Of a stretch of DNA of 64,000 nucleotides, positions 1 to 13,213 are shown piece by piece. The position numbers and the translations under genes were made by a program. Positions within the stretch are counted from its first letter, which is position 1. Each line of letters begins with the position of its first letter. The DNA lies in contig ADNK01002608.1 in assembly GCA_000320545.1 (NCBI GenBank), forward strand, positions 85,675 to 149,674. Direction: 5' to 3'. Under the pieces are notes generated by a model. The model ran no database searches. It saw only the letters and a program-made list of their open reading frames with translations, and was not told where the DNA came from. Origin of the DNA: Bigelowiella natans CCMP2755. Lineage: Eukaryota > Cercozoa > Chlorarachniophyceae.

Positions 1-786
1 ACAGCTTCACGGGGGTCAGCCTTCTTCGTCTTTCCCGACTGAGCCAGGCCCTCCTTGGAGTATTTCTTCGTCTTGGACTCCTTTTCTAAGACCTTGAATC
101 GCTCCATTTGCTATAGATTATACAAATTTTTATACGATGTCACGAGTAGTAACTTTTTTCAAAATTTACCCTTTCTATGCTTTTCCTCGCTTCAAGCAGC
201 GGCCGCTTGTCTGTTATCTCTGATTGTGAGGCCCATGACTTGATCTGCTCTCGATATCTTTGTAATTTCTGAGATAGGTGTCGAGCGGTAAAATTACAAG
301 ACCAAGTGAGAAAACACACGTACAGTTTTGAATTGTCTTGAGAGGTTGTGAATCAATAAAAAGAATAACCTTGATTTCCTTTTTCAAGTCGCCTTCATAT
401 TTTTCTTTGAGATTGGGCGTTGTTGCTTTCCGTACCTAAGGTGGGTGAGGAATTACCACTATAATTTCCAACTTGAAGCACACATTCTCAGCACAGATTT
501 CCTCTTTCTCACGAATATTCTTCGGACTCATTTCCCACACAGAATAAACCGTATCGCGCACAGTAGAGTCAAGTAATTGGAACATGAAAAAATGTTATTT
601 ATTATACTTTGAATTCTTTCACATACTCATTTTTGCTGCAAATTTTACTTCACTGGGCCACTTTATCTCTCTTATCTCGAATACATTATCTACCTTATCC
701 CAAATACTGTCGAATTCAATCATGCCCTCCTGCACACGCTTGAACACGCGTTCTATCTCCGCTTGCTTCTTCCGTGGCAAACTCAT
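1..786 (-). CDS. CNOT3: CCR4-NOT complex subunit 3 (NOT3/CNOT3), N-terminal part, runs off the window
   Basis: NOT3 is a subunit of the cytoplasmic CCR4-NOT deadenylase, which shortens mRNA poly(A) tails. Four minus-strand exons close in phase: 694-786, 370-435, 170-268 and 1-110 (continues beyond base 1). The start ATG is at 786-784. The roughly 122 visible residues are the charged N-terminal coiled coil of the family. Diagnostic pieces are [24 protein letters not shown] and [20 protein letters not shown], in the same order as in animal and yeast Not3/Not5. Introns have GT...AG ends. The gene points away from DRC11, with a 473-bp shared upstream region. The C-terminal NOT box lies outside the window. 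I am sure of the family from the motif order; Not3 versus Not5 naming is convention. Confidence 0.9.
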
Positions 787-1259
787 CTCCCCTCCGTATT
801 ATAATCTTCTCTGTTCCAATTCGTCAATTGCTGCTACTCGTTGAACTTTGGAGAGGGTGGGGTGACCGCGATTAGTGAGAGGATGTGGAAAAGAAAAGAA
901 AACTTCGGTCCAAGCCGAGAAGGACGGGTTGGCTCAATATTAATGCTGACGACAATGTATGATCCATGTCGTAAAATAAAATCTACTGAAAGAAGAAAAT
1001 ATTTTCCTCAAAAGAGTGTAATAAGGGCAATTGAAATGAGCGACATGATGATCAATGAGACTCATGCTGTTATTACAGCTGTTACGTAAGAAAAAGCTGT
1101 TAGTAGTGCATGCATCAGATCAACACAGAAACGATAAATAACAACCAACAAGGGGAGGAGAGGAGGATTCATCTGTCCTAATTTAGTGAACGGTGTCAGT
1201 TGCACCAGCTAGGACTCTTCTGTAGGATCAGAGCGTAATATAGAGAGAATTAAACGTTT
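787..1259. promoter_or_regulatory. Divergent spacer between CNOT3 (-) and DRC11 (+)
   Basis: This 473-bp stretch separates two divergent start codons, so it must hold both promoters and 5' untranslated regions. I see no TATA box or other element I can defend. Open frames here are short and unrelated to known families. Confidence 0.4.
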
Positions 1260-2533
1260 ATGTCGCACTCATACTTCAATGAGAAGTGGCAGCATGCTGT
1301 TGAGCGACTCAACGAACAGGTGCTGAAGAAGAAGAAAAGAAGACAAAGATGATGATGATGATGATGAAGAAGTTGAAGAAGAAGAAGAAAAGAAAAAATA
1401 GCAATAATATAAAGAGAGAAGAAGTAATTTTCCATCACTATCACTTCGATGTGCACATACAACCAACATTATATGATGGTCACGTTTCACGACGAAGAGA
1501 ATTTTTTACAATGATGCCCCAACATCAAACACTAGGTCGAAATCGAAAATCCCGAGGAAAATAAGCTGCAACTTAATGGGAACACGCAGTGGAATGACTT
1601 ATGGCAGCATTACACGCACTTGTATATCCGATATGTTCAGGTGACACGGAACTATTTTAATACACACACACACACACACACACACACAAGCACACGCACG
1701 CACATCACATATGTATAAATATTAAATATATATACGTGTATGTGTGTATGTGCGCGCGCGTACAATTGTTGAAGAGCACAGTGGCCGCATACTTTGGAAT
1801 GAGTTCATGTTTAAGAGAGAGAGCAAAAGCTTGAAAACAAAGCTCCTCATTATTTGAAATACTGGTAGATTTTTCGTCAACTCGAAGAATGCTACGACCA
1901 GATGGTTCATCCTCAGAAGCGAATGGTTAGTAATACTAAGACATCATACTACCAGCAGTATGACCTGCAATTATTTTCTTTTTTGTAGTAGTTGAGGTGC
2001 CAAACTATCTCGTCAAATCTTACTGCTTATTATTATTCCCAGAATAACCTTGATTCGTTGTACATAAGCTGAACACAAATCATTGTTTGGTCTCTTTCTC
2101 AGGACGTTAAGTCAGGCATGAAAACAGTAATGGCAAGGCTAATCATGTTGAAGGCGCAGCTCAAAGCCTTCGGCTACAAGGTTGTTATACACAGAGCTGG
2201 ACATTTAAATGGACATTGCGTACATATAAGCATTCTAGCTTTATTTGGCACACCACTACAGAGCCCCATGCACCATTATCATCATCATGATGCTCATCAT
2301 CATCATCATCCTTCCCTTCCATTTAGGGAACTAAAATGGAATACTTGAACCTCGACGAGCAAATCATGGACCTGAAATTGCTACCACAGGATTTGGAGGT
2401 GATGATGATGATGATAATTGTGTGAGAAACAAATTCAGTTAGTTGTGTAAAACAAGACAGAAATAATGATTATCATACGCTACAGCCATTTATCGTAAAT
2501 AAAGCGTAAGGAAGGGCTCTTTACCGTTCTCTC

Positions 2534-2564
<31 letters not shown>

Positions 2565-2623
2565 CTCCTCTCTGACTATCCCCGAGTACTACTACTTCTT
2601 CTTCACCTTGGAACATCATCACA

Positions 2624-2659
<36 letters not shown>

Positions 2660-3112
2660 AACTACCGTTAGATCCCAATCCCACGATATTTCATTGACGA
2701 AGACCTCATTACGCTTCCGGACGTAAAATAATTGGAAAAAAAATAATATTGTTGTGTGAATCTGCTGTGTGCCATTGAAAAATAGACAGAGAGACTGACA
2801 GCAGTTGTGCGGATTGGGGTTGTTTATTTTTCAGCAATATCATCATTATCATCATCATCATCATCAGCAGCAGCAGCCTGTAAATAACATTAATTTATAC
2901 TTCACTCTCTTTCAGGCTGTTAAGGCAATGTATATTTTGAAGCGATGCATGAAGTTACAAGCAGAAACAGTACCTGCTGAGGAAGCTCTTCCTGATCTTG
3001 GCCATCGGATGGACCGTGCGGAGGCAATTCGCATTATCCAGAGAAATGAGGTCAAATATTTCTCTTCTTCTTCTTTTTCTGCTAGGGTTATTAACATCTT
3101 ACTCGTATTTAC

Positions 3113-3150
<38 letters not shown>

Positions 3151-3787
3151 GCACTCTGGATACGTGCGTAGTCAATCGAATTGTATGCTGATCAATATCC
3201 CCCACTGAACTTGTTGAATTTATGCTGGTCAATTCCCTCCACTTAACTTGTTCAATAATAATAAAGCGTGGACGCCAAGGCAGACTAAGGGCCAAGATGA
3301 TGCGTCTTTACCGGTTGTACTTATATATAAATAACATAATCATGTGACGAGGAGGCAGTCTTGCAAGTGCAAACAGTGATAGTATTGAATTGACAAATCT
3401 TGCAAATTGAAATCATCGTCAAAGTTGTATTTCTTCTCTTTTTCATGATTACTAATATCAGTCTTGAAGAAAAGAAAGCACAGGAAGCTGCCAATCCCAA
3501 AGAGGAGGAAGGACTCGACTTGAAATCAGCGACAACAGCGTTAGTACTAGGACACCTAGGCCGATCAAAGGTTAGGAAGATGCGACAAAGAGAGCTCAAA
3601 TTCCTCGGAATGCGCTCCCCAGTAAAGGTAAAAAGAAGGTGACGGTTTGATGATGATATGTCCTATACATATGATGATATTGCTTTAACAATGATGATGA
3701 TGATGATGGAGGTGATGATCGTAATTGTGATGGTGTAATTAAGAGTAGTCTTTAAGTGAAAAAATAACTGACTGTTGTTGCTTTTGC

Positions 3788-3818
<31 letters not shown>

Positions 3819-4266
3819 CATGTGTCTAAAGCCGTTTGAGAGGGTCAAGTCCGAGGGGGAGGAAAAACCAAGAATTGTCGAGTGAGTAAATGTGTTGTTG
3901 TATGCGCACGAAAACACAAAAAACACTAAATAAGTATATACATTTTATACTGTAGTATGTCTTCGTTGGCATTTTAGTTGTATGTAACCAGCAGTATCTT
4001 TTCTAAGAAGAATCTTTGTAGGATTAAGTCAGAAGCCAAAAAAAAAATGGAAGAATACAGGTTGCAGCGGAAAAAACAGCAGGTGGTATTTTCAATGAAT
4101 TTTGCATGCAATTATTATGACAATGTTTGGCCTTGTGTTGGTTGTATTAGAATAGTGATAATATCTAACATGCTAGCTTGAATGGTGTGTGTCTATTTTT
4201 GGACTAGACTATACTTTATACTATACTTGTGTTAAATGTTATTTTGAAAATTGAAGATATGTAGAC

Positions 4267-4307
<41 letters not shown>

Positions 4308-4309
4308 TA

Positions 4310-4347
<38 letters not shown>

Positions 4348-4780
4348 TATCGTATTTTTTGGCTAATGTTGATGAATAATACTACTAAAAAGGCATACAA
4401 CGAGAGGGAATTTGGACAGCAACTACAGGCTCTCCAATCTAAAGGTGGTTCTAATAAAACAATATATCAAACGGTGAAAATTATTCTACTAATTAGCCTA
4501 AAAAATGTGCCGCCTTTCTCCCTCTTCGTTATCCTTCTTGTCGTTTTAAGAAGAAACGGTCAGGCAGATAACTAAGGAGTCAATTGGAGTTTTTTTGTCT
4601 TCTTTTGGTTTATTCACCATTTCTGACTTCTACGTTCAAGTTTTTTTATTCTTCCAAATTTTAATATCTTTAGTGAAAGTGAGTGACATCGGTGAGATGA
4701 AGGATGAATTGTGGCAGGAAAGGTAGTAGTAGTAGTAGTAGTAGTAGTAGTTGTAGTTGTAGGAAAAGACAAAATTATGG

Positions 4781-4820
<40 letters not shown>

Positions 4821-5879
4821 ACCATACGTACCTTAACATTCCTTCGTGATCATCATCAACATCATCATCATGATCATCCTCCTTCTTCTTCTTGTTCTTC
4901 TTCTTCTTCCTCAAATTAGATATCAATGGTTCGTTGAACAAAAGAGGACTACGGGAAAATATCCAACCAACTGGACCAACTTCTATAGAGAAAAACATCT
5001 TAACTCACTCACCCCTGAGCAGAAGCTGGTAAGACTACGTGAGAAGAAGAAGAAGAAGAGGGAAACAATAATAGAGACAGGCGACAATGGAAAATAATTC
5101 ACTTGATTAATGAATGCTAATGCTATGTACTCATCATCATTATCTGCTTTACTTCCCTGATAGAAATTTCTTGCGAAGCAAGAAGAGGAGAAGAAAAAGG
5201 CTGAGGCAGGAGGGGGTGGAAAGAAAGGCAAGAAGGGGAAGAAGGGGAAAGATAAAAAGGACAAGAAAGGGAAGAAGAAGAAGGGCAAGAAGGGCAAGGT
5301 GCGAAACCATTTGTTATTTGCTGTTTGCTGCGATGGTTGTGGTGGTTGTGGTATGCAGATTATAATACCAATCGAACCACCTAAGAGTGGATCGATGACG
5401 ACGATAATTGTGACTACTCTGTTCTCTGTTGTCTATAGAACAAAATAATAGCAGTAGCCTTGGACTGCTGTTTTCAAATCAACCATTCTTTTATTCTTAT
5501 CATCTTCTTCTTTCTCCTTCTTGTAGGGCGGGGGAGAGCCACCAGCATCAATACTAGCAGTTAACCCTGCAGGTTGTGTGCTGATGAAATAGTAGTGCGA
5601 GAGAGAGAGAGAGAATAAAGAGAGGGTGGAGTGCAGCAACAATCACCCTGATCTGTACATAAATAATGTGCCCATGCTCTCTTTTTCCTTCCCCCTCCTC
5701 CTCCTCCTCCTCCTCCTCCTCCTCCTCCTTGTGCATCATCGTTCAATGAAATAAATATATAACAGGCCCTGTACCTGAGCTTGTGGATCTTATGCATGAA
5801 ACCGTTACGAAATACAAGTCAACATGGTCAACTTTGGATGAAACCGAGAATTTTAATCAAGGTGTGTCTACAGATATAT

Positions 5880-5921
<42 letters not shown>

Positions 5922-6426
5922 CATCAGAGAAGATTCTTCATCAGATTTGGTTCAGAAATTGATATTTATCCTCTTCTTACCAAAGAGGAACCAAAACCAT
6001 CATCATCATCATCATCATCATCATTTGGTATAATTTGTCTTGATACCACCTCTTCTAACGAGGAATGGCTGCTTGTGTCTTTCCTGAATATTAATTCACT
6101 CTTCTTGTTCTCATTGTTGTCGTATATCTTTGTATATCTTTCAGGCTACGATAAAGGCATTGCTGAAGAAACCGTAAACTATACTGAGAAATAATGATTG
6201 ATCGATCCCATGCTGCTTTCAAATATTTGTGCAAGAAAAAATTATCTTTCTTCTTCTTCTTCTTCATCATCGTAACAACACAACTAATCAGGCAAAGAGA
6301 TTAGTCCGCGCAGAGATCACACCGAATTGGGACGACCAGCTTCTCGCATATCTACAAAATATTGTCAACCCAGGAGGAGGGTTAGTACTAGTACTTCGTT
6401 TATTAAACGTCAATGATAGTGCGCGC

Positions 6427-6514
<88 letters not shown>

Positions 6515-6710
6515 GGGGGGGGGTCGCAAAGCGCTTGAGTGCACAGTGTAAGAAAGTGCCGTGATAAACGTCGTCGTCGTCAATATTGTTGTTGATTGTA
6601 CATTATTGTTAATCTAACTTATCAGGGGTGCAAAGAAGGCGGGGAAAAAGGGGAAAAAGGCAAAGAAGGGAGGGAAGAAGACTTCCAAGAAAGAAGGTAG
6701 CAGCAATCTC

Positions 6711-6753
<43 letters not shown>

Positions 6754-6764
6754 GATGCACAAGT

Positions 6765-6805
<41 letters not shown>

Positions 6806-7581
6806 GTATTTGTAGTAGCAAGCTCCACGATTACTTCTAAATAAATAACAGGAGGTGAAAAGAAAAAGTCATCAAAGGGGGGTTCAAAAAGCAAGAAAAA
6901 GAAGAAAGCAGGTGGAAAGTCGTCCAAAGGCAAGCAGTATACAGAGGAGCTTTTTCTCAAAGACGTGCCCCCAGAAGACCACTTAATGCACATGATTAAG
7001 CAGCTCTTGCAAAATGGGATTCTGAAAAAACTCGAAACACCAAAGCCTCTCAACGATCTTATCGGGGATGCGAATCTAATAGGTGGGTGGGTGGGTGCCT
7101 GCTTCTCCTTATTTAATAAGTCGTCGTCGTAGTAGTACTAGAGACTTAGTGGAGAATGGCGTTGTGGTGTGAGCCTTTTTGTCAAGCTAAGGAAAATAGA
7201 AATGATATCAACGAATTATAGAATATATTTTTGCTTAGGATGTTGATAGAGAAGCATTTAAGTCTCCTCCTCATGAGCATTATACAACTAATACGCCATC
7301 ATCATCATCATCATCATCATCATCATAATTACCATATCTGATCAGGCATGCACTACCAGAAGCAGAACGCATACAATGCCCCCTCCATGGCTCAGCTACG
7401 TGCCTGTGTCACCTTGCATGGAATTCTCCCTCTTGGAGAGCAGGAAGTCAAAAATATGCAGGCTAAAGGACCTGGAGGTAAACAAAGAAGGAGTACCTAC
7501 CTGTGAGATTGGATGATGGAAGAGGAGAGAAAAAAATAAACAAAGAATTCTTAAGTCTATAACTGCATTGTCTAGTATTGC

Positions 7582-7617
<36 letters not shown>

Positions 7618-9527
7618 GATTATCTGTTGTAAATTACCTAATGTTATTATTATTATAATTATTATTATTATTTGTTCCTCTTTCAGGTTTGTGTAAGGCA
7701 ATATTGCTAGCTGGACCTAAGGGAACAGGGAAGACTCATATTGCAAAGGCTATTGCTGGACATACGAACGCCATTTGGATGGATATTTCACCTACCGTAT
7801 GTACAAACCTACATTTGATGAATGATAACTGCATATCGATTTTGAGATTGATGCTGCCTTTCAAAATGGGCATCCTTGCATTAAATCGATGGAAATATTG
7901 TGATTCTATTGAATAAATTTTATTTAGAATATCATGCCAAAGATCAAGAACAAGAAGCACGCCCAAGCGTTAGCGTATATGTGTTTTGAGGTTGTTCTCT
8001 CCAAAGTGAATTCTATACTAATATGTACCATGTTACTATTGATAAAGAATGCTAGTAGGAGTTATACAAGAGCAGGGTGGGTATGGAAAATATAGGGAGA
8101 TGATGGGAATAAAACAGCTTAAAAACCATTGTTGCTGGTGATGCTACTACTGATGCTACTGCCGCTGCTGCTACTGTGTTGAGATGTTGTATTGTTGTGT
8201 GTGCTGTTTATGAATCAGGTTGCTAGGCAATTCTCTGAATTTGGAAAACCAACTGTCATGTACATGGATGAGGCCGAACGCTTTTTTGGTACTATCAGAA
8301 GAATTCTTACATAATAGCGACGATGCATGCAGCCGCTAATTCTTTTCAATAATTCTAAGAATAATTCACACTACTTTTTCTTGCATCCTGTTCTCAGCTA
8401 AGAAGAAAGTAGTAACTAAGATTGCGGAAACAAGGGCACGATTTGCAAGGTTCTGTAAACAGGATTTTATCGGATTCAAAGACATTTTCGTAGAGGAATC
8501 AAAGAAACTCTCAGCGAATAAAGTTACGAGCAACTATCCTAGAGTGCTCATCGTAGGTACTTTCTACTACTACCACTACCACTACCACTACCACTATTGC
8601 TACTGCTACTGCTATTGCTGCTGCTGCTACTACTTTCCAACCTTGCATACATCTGTATATGTGCACGGCGCGCGCATGTGTGCGCTGACATATAGTACGG
8701 TAGCTAATTGCTTCACACTTTATCCATCGTCATCATCAGGAAATACATGCAAACCGAACCATGAATTTACCGAGAAAAAGGAGTTTCCAGGTTTCTTTAA
8801 AAAAACCGGAAACAAGCTGTTTTTTACCCCACTGCCAAACTATGATACAAGGTAATTATAAAAGTCACATTTTTTCAAAGTTAAATTCAAGAAAAGCCAG
8901 AACAAACAAGAATAATAGCTCGGAAGATGCTAATCATCATACAGACTACTGTGAAGACTTTTCTTTCGCTTTCACTTCGCCCCTCTCCACCCCCCTCCCC
9001 TCTGCTGATGAAATTACCATCGTAGACTACTGATATGGAAGCATTACATCAACCGGGCTAGCCTGGATTCATTCGATTTGTCAGCAAATAAGAAGTAAGG
9101 AAAACAAGACCGGAAGGCCTTCTATTCCTCCCCAACACATCCCTGATTGATCCCCAAATATACTGAGGATGCGTCTTAACTGCGCATGGACGCACACCAA
9201 GCCGTTTGGGCGAAACACATCCTTTTTTTTCTGCTGGAAAACTTCTGGCCTTTTATTAAACACTATTATTTTCCCACGAACAACAGATTTTCGCTGTCGA
9301 TTCTAGCGCATATTTCATCTGGATATTCGGCTGGTAAGAGAAGAGAAGAGAGAGAGGGTTGTGTCGGACAGGGAGAGTAATTTATATGCAGTAACTCCAC
9401 TTTGTATGTATCCATTGTTATCCCGTAAGAACATAGATAATTACCAATAAGTAGACAAGAACTTATTTTGCATTTGTTCATGCAGGGAACATTCGCAACG
9501 CCGTCATGATTACGCTACCAGATGCTA

Positions 9528-9559
<32 letters not shown>

Positions 9560-9917
9560 TGTTCCTTTCATTCTGCTCATTCATCACAGATCTGTAAAGC
9601 TGATATATAGTCCATGGATACCATTGATGACAACCAATAACGACGTTATGCAACAACCTGAAACACTTCCTCGGGTTCCTCACTACTACTCCATGCTGAC
9701 TTCACTAACTCCTTGATATAAAAAGGTGGAAAACATACAGAAACAAGTGGATGTAGGGCGCACGCCGAATCTTACCACAAACGATTTTGTCTCTGCGTTA
9801 TCCAAGGTAGTAGCGACAAGATGGAAGGGAGGGGGGTAGAAAAAGCGCGAAAGTGATGTCTGCTAAAGGAGAAATAATTCCTTCAAACTTAAACGGAGAT
9901 ATTTACAAATGCTGGCT

Positions 9918-9956
<39 letters not shown>

Positions 9957-10323
9957 TCCTCAGCTTCCTTTCATGTTCAAAGAGGACTACGGCTCTTTCG
10001 TGCAATATATGATCAAGCAAATTCCGGGCGAGGTGGATCGTAGAAAGCTAGAAGCCAACCCTGAGGCACTGAAAGAACAGAAAAAGGTATATGTGTGAGC
10101 ATTTGCTACATTAAGCGTATAATACTGCAGGGTAGGTATCACTTGCACAATGACCTTCGATAGCCCTGTTCCTCATTTTTTTAATAAAAAAGTAGTAACT
10201 TCCGCGTGAATGAATAATATGATTTATGATACTTACTTACCTAAACGTCCGGGTTTTCACGAATGTCTTTGTTTCCCCTAGGCCGGCAAGAAGGGGAAAA
10301 AGGGAAAAAAGAAGAAGAAATAA
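1260..10323 (+). CDS. DRC11: Dynein regulatory complex subunit 11 / IQ and AAA domain protein (IQCA1)
   Basis: DRC11 belongs to the nexin-dynein regulatory complex of motile axonemes. All 33 exons close in phase (946 aa): 1260-1319, 1536-1640, 1869-1925, 2103-2180, 2327-2398, 2672-2722, 2916-3050, 3267-3313, 3462-3627, 3832-3881, 4022-4082, 4393-4444, 4674-4722, 4920-5028, 5164-5298, 5527-5572, 5766-5861, 6145-6173, 6292-6380, 6626-6696, 6852-7082, 7346-7477, 7687-7796, 7928-7990, 8219-8288, 8398-8556, 8740-8851, 9026-9094, 9287-9333, 9486-9529, 9726-9806, 9964-10086, 10282-10323. Family hallmarks are QLEECYDQMVHPQKR (about residue 60), an IQ motif (AIRIIQRNERGRQGRLRAK, about 178-196), Lys/Gly-rich KKGKKGK stretches near 380 and 535, a canonical Walker A GPKGTGKT (about 650), Walker B VMYMDEAE (about 712) and a KKGKK C-terminus. 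Length is somewhat above the roughly 820 aa of the human protein, mainly through Lys-rich linkers. The least certain exon is 6145-6173. Confidence 0.92.
4270..4346 (+). repeat. (TA)n followed by (GT)n
   Basis: Compound dinucleotide microsatellite in a DRC11 intron. Confidence 0.95.
4723..4814 (+). repeat. (TAG)n and (GAT)n in one DRC11 intron
   Basis: TAG units begin at the 5' splice site (4723) and GAT units follow (about 4780-4814). Confidence 0.95.
6436..6524 (+). repeat. (CA)n, (GA)n and poly-G compound tract
   Basis: Compound microsatellite in a DRC11 intron ending in about 20 G. Confidence 0.95.
6715..6808 (+). repeat. (TA)n then (TAG)n
   Basis: Compound tract in a DRC11 intron. Confidence 0.95.
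9921..9954 (+). repeat. (CT)n polypyrimidine tract before a DRC11 acceptor
   Basis: The CT microsatellite forms the polypyrimidine tract of the acceptor at 9963. Confidence 0.95.
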
Positions 10324-11622
10324 AAGTGTTCGCCACCACCAACATAATTAGCAGGTGCACCCACTGATTTAGCATGTGGACTGAGAAAGGTTGCTAAAAA
10401 TCGTGTGTTTGGTTCACAAGCATAGATGAACTGCGGCAATGACTAGATGACATGAGTGAGCGTTGCATGATGGGCATGCTACACCCTACGCACCATGCTA
10501 GCTCTGTGCATCGATCCGCCGCCGCAGCGCTACGATGCAAATCGATGGGTGATGTGTAGATGATACCATGCGCACATTGTGCAATGATAGAACATTGCAT
10601 TGTTGTGTTGCGGAGCCATGTCAGCGCTGGTGTCATTGTGATTTCATAGCATTGCTGCGGACGCACGTACATGCAAACAAATTGCATAGTGGAGGCATCG
10701 CTGCGCATCGCATTAATGTCATTGCGCAGTAGTTACTCGGCTTGTCGTAGACATGACAATGCATGTACGTCTGCACAGCTAGAGCGCATCGCCAGCATCA
10801 CACATGGATCCGATGCATCACATATCTAGACATGCAGGCAGACCAAACAACCACGGGCACTGGAAACCTCTGCTCCTAGCGTCGGCAGTTTGCACTGTCT
10901 AGCTATATATAGCTGTTACGCAGGTCAACGTACATGTGATGCAGCGTGGCGTGAATTTCAATGTGTCCATGCATCCATCGTGCACATGCGACTTGAATGT
11001 CTCGCACACTGAGAGCATTCATGCATACTCACATGTGCATCATGGCGTGCTCAACTGCATGTATCGTAGCCCACTACACCGCGTGTGCCAATCTAGCTAT
11101 AGCAATAATGAGTTCATGGATGCATGGCTGTGCCTTTCTAGCTTTTCTCATGCACACTTCTAGACATAATCACTACACATGAATGAAGCTAAACTTCAGC
11201 GAAGTGATGTATGTGCCACTCATCTGCTTAATAGTGGTCCACGTAGAGACATGAAGTCTCTATGTTTGATCATTGCTGTGCGTGCTAGTAGTACTTGACA
11301 TGAGGCTATCCATAGTTGACAACAGGCACAGTTCATGTGACGCACACATTGAGTACAAATATGAAAGTTATGTCTATGGTGTGACGTACGTGCGCAGAAA
11401 TACTGTTCTATTTGACATCACATGCATCGGTGTCGTATCTCTCAACCAACTATGAGCGAGAGAAAATTTTCAGCAAAGTGCCATGAGTATTTTTCTATAA
11501 AAACACTAGACATTCTTCGTTCGCGGATTTGTCATCACAGGGATCTCCAGCACCTAAGTAAGTGGTTTGATTAAGAACGACAATGATTGGAGGAAATCGT
11601 GTGCCATTACTTGCGAATAGGG
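10324..11622. other. Gene-free spacer, CATG/TGCA/CTAG-rich
   Basis: I see no coding exon here. The sequence is dense in the palindromic tetramers CATG, TGCA and CTAG and almost lacks the trinucleotide microsatellites that fill the introns. Several overlapping open frames on both strands (for example 10936-11182) match nothing and look like a by-product of composition. Confidence 0.5.
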
Positions 11623-11838
11623 CTAGAGAGCACGTATGTCGGAATCATCATCAGATAGTGAACCTGCAGCAGTATTGTAGTGCAGGCGAGACCACCATCC
11701 AATTGCTGCACAAGTGGAAATTATAACTATGCTGCCACCAAGGAGGACAGCGAGAACATCTCCCATATCTGCGGCAACGCAAACAGGTTGAACGAATAGA
11801 AGTACAGAAAACAGTAGGCTTCGCCATATTTCTGCCAT
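11623..11838 (-). CDS. Hypothetical small membrane protein with signal peptide
   Basis: This is an uninterrupted 71-codon frame on the minus strand. The start has a short N-region followed by a hydrophobic core (LLFSVLLFVQPVCVAA) that looks like a cleavable signal. A second hydrophobic segment follows (about residues 27-47, VLAVLLGGSIVIIST...). The tail ends with the acidic stretch SLSDDDSDIRAL. This would give a type I single-pass protein. It lies about 600 bp from, and divergent to, the RING gene. No family is recognised. It could also be one exon of a longer gene or a chance frame. Confidence 0.4.
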   Translation of the reverse strand: MAEIWRSLLFSVLLFVQPVCVAADMGDVLAVLLGGSIVIISTCAAIGWWSRLHYNTAAGSLSDDDSDIRAL

Positions 11839-12439
11839 AGTGTCTAAATTGTGGGCCGTTACGGCCCGGGAGAGACGAAGGGAGGAGAGGGGTTAAAGGG
11901 AGAGGGAGAAGCAAGAAAGCTATGTCAATTCTAATTTTCTTGAAAGGAATCGAATCCTCCTGAATATGAGGCTGTTTTCATGCTGCGACATGACTCATAG
12001 ACCGATAGAAGTCGTCTTAATTCTTAATTCTGTTTTCCATTTCAATCGAGCTCGCAGCTCGAAGGGGAGGGGATTCGAAGGAAAAGAGAGGAGAGTAGTC
12101 TCCATTGGTGATAGTAAAAAAGTTGTGGTGACAACAGATAACAACAAGAACAAAGAAAAGGAAAGCGCTGTGATCATCAAGAAGGACTAGTAAAGTTCCT
12201 GCTCTCCGTAATAGGCCATTCTCGCTCACACGCATGCTTCCGAATGACCATGAGAATCGTGGAGGGTTGCAGGTAATGATGAGGAGCCACTTTGAATTTA
12301 TCAAATCGATATAAACTGACTATAAATGATAACAGAATTGTCTCTGCGCCACTCCTCAGTATAGGTGCATTGATTAACATCTGTGAACATCTGCATTGTG
12401 TTTTGATCAACAATCTTCTTTGACTTTAGGCGAAACGTG
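11839..12439. other. Spacer between the small membrane protein (-) and the RING gene (+)
   Basis: The spacer probably holds two divergent promoters and a 5' leader. The AG just before the RING ATG (gactttag, ending 12429) could be the acceptor of a 5' UTR intron. A plus-strand frame ending at 12190 has a Lys/Val-rich C-terminus (SAVIIKKD) but no supporting start or partner exon. Confidence 0.3.
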
Positions 12440-13213
12440 ATGTTGATAGTTCTTGCAGCAATTATCCTCTCACAAGGAGGATTGTTTCCATATTTCGGAA
12501 TTGCTGTCGCAATTATCATCGTCTCGGCCCTGATCCTATATTCTTTAAGGTTGTGTGATAATTAGTACATATGCCACCGCATCTGATGTGGCTTTCCTTC
12601 ATTTTGCAGGCACTGCAGGTACCACAACCCTTTAATATCGTATCAACGGGTTCCTATGGGTCATAATGGATCTGATATGGCGATGGGTGACACGGTGGCT
12701 CTTGACATTAATCCCGATCACTTGAGGCTTATGGCAGCATCGAGGGACTTCGATGCAAACGGTAATTTGTTGAGGGTGACCGCGATGATGTCAAAATTTT
12801 TGATGCATTTTGGATTCGACTAACTTCAAAATCAAGACTGTAGTAATATTAGAATGAATTTTGAACTCTTAGATTACGAGGAACTACTTCGTCTTGATGA
12901 GGGAGCAGGCGTTCACCATGGACTTCATCAATCCCAGATTGAGCGGTTTCCGAGGCACATGCACACAAAGTTAGTTATTTTTCTTCATTAAACAAATGTG
13001 ACAAGGGACTCTTACACATGCAATTTAAAAAGGGAAATCAAAGCGAAAAAGTTATCATGCTCGATTTGTTTGGAAACCGTTCAGTTGGGTGAAGAGATAA
13101 GAATATTACCATGCCTTCACAAGTTTCATGTGACGTGCATTGATAAATGGCTGAGCGACAAACCCATTTGCCCAGTGTGTTTGTTCCCTGTGAATCAAGC
13201 GCTCTCGATGTAA
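12440..13213 (+). CDS. Membrane-anchored RING-H2 (C3H2C3) E3 ubiquitin ligase
   Basis: Four exons close in phase to 179 residues: 12440-12549, 12610-12761, 12873-12969 and 13033-13213 (stop TAA). The N-terminus is hydrophobic: two segments within the first 37 residues, broken by SQGGLFPY, suggest a membrane hairpin or a signal plus one transmembrane helix. The C-terminal 50 residues are a complete RING-H2 finger: CSIC, then [16 protein letters not shown], then CPVC, giving all eight zinc ligands in C3H2C3 order with the Trp typical of E2-binding RING-H2 proteins. The family transfers ubiquitin from an E2 to membrane-linked substrates. The substrate is unknown. The first ATG in the open frame was taken as the start; an upstream exon cannot be excluded. 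Confidence 0.82.

Noticed and set aside
11966-12190. Plus-strand frame with a Lys/Val-rich end upstream of the RING gene
   Set aside because: Single unsupported frame with no family match; the minus strand is open over the same bases too.
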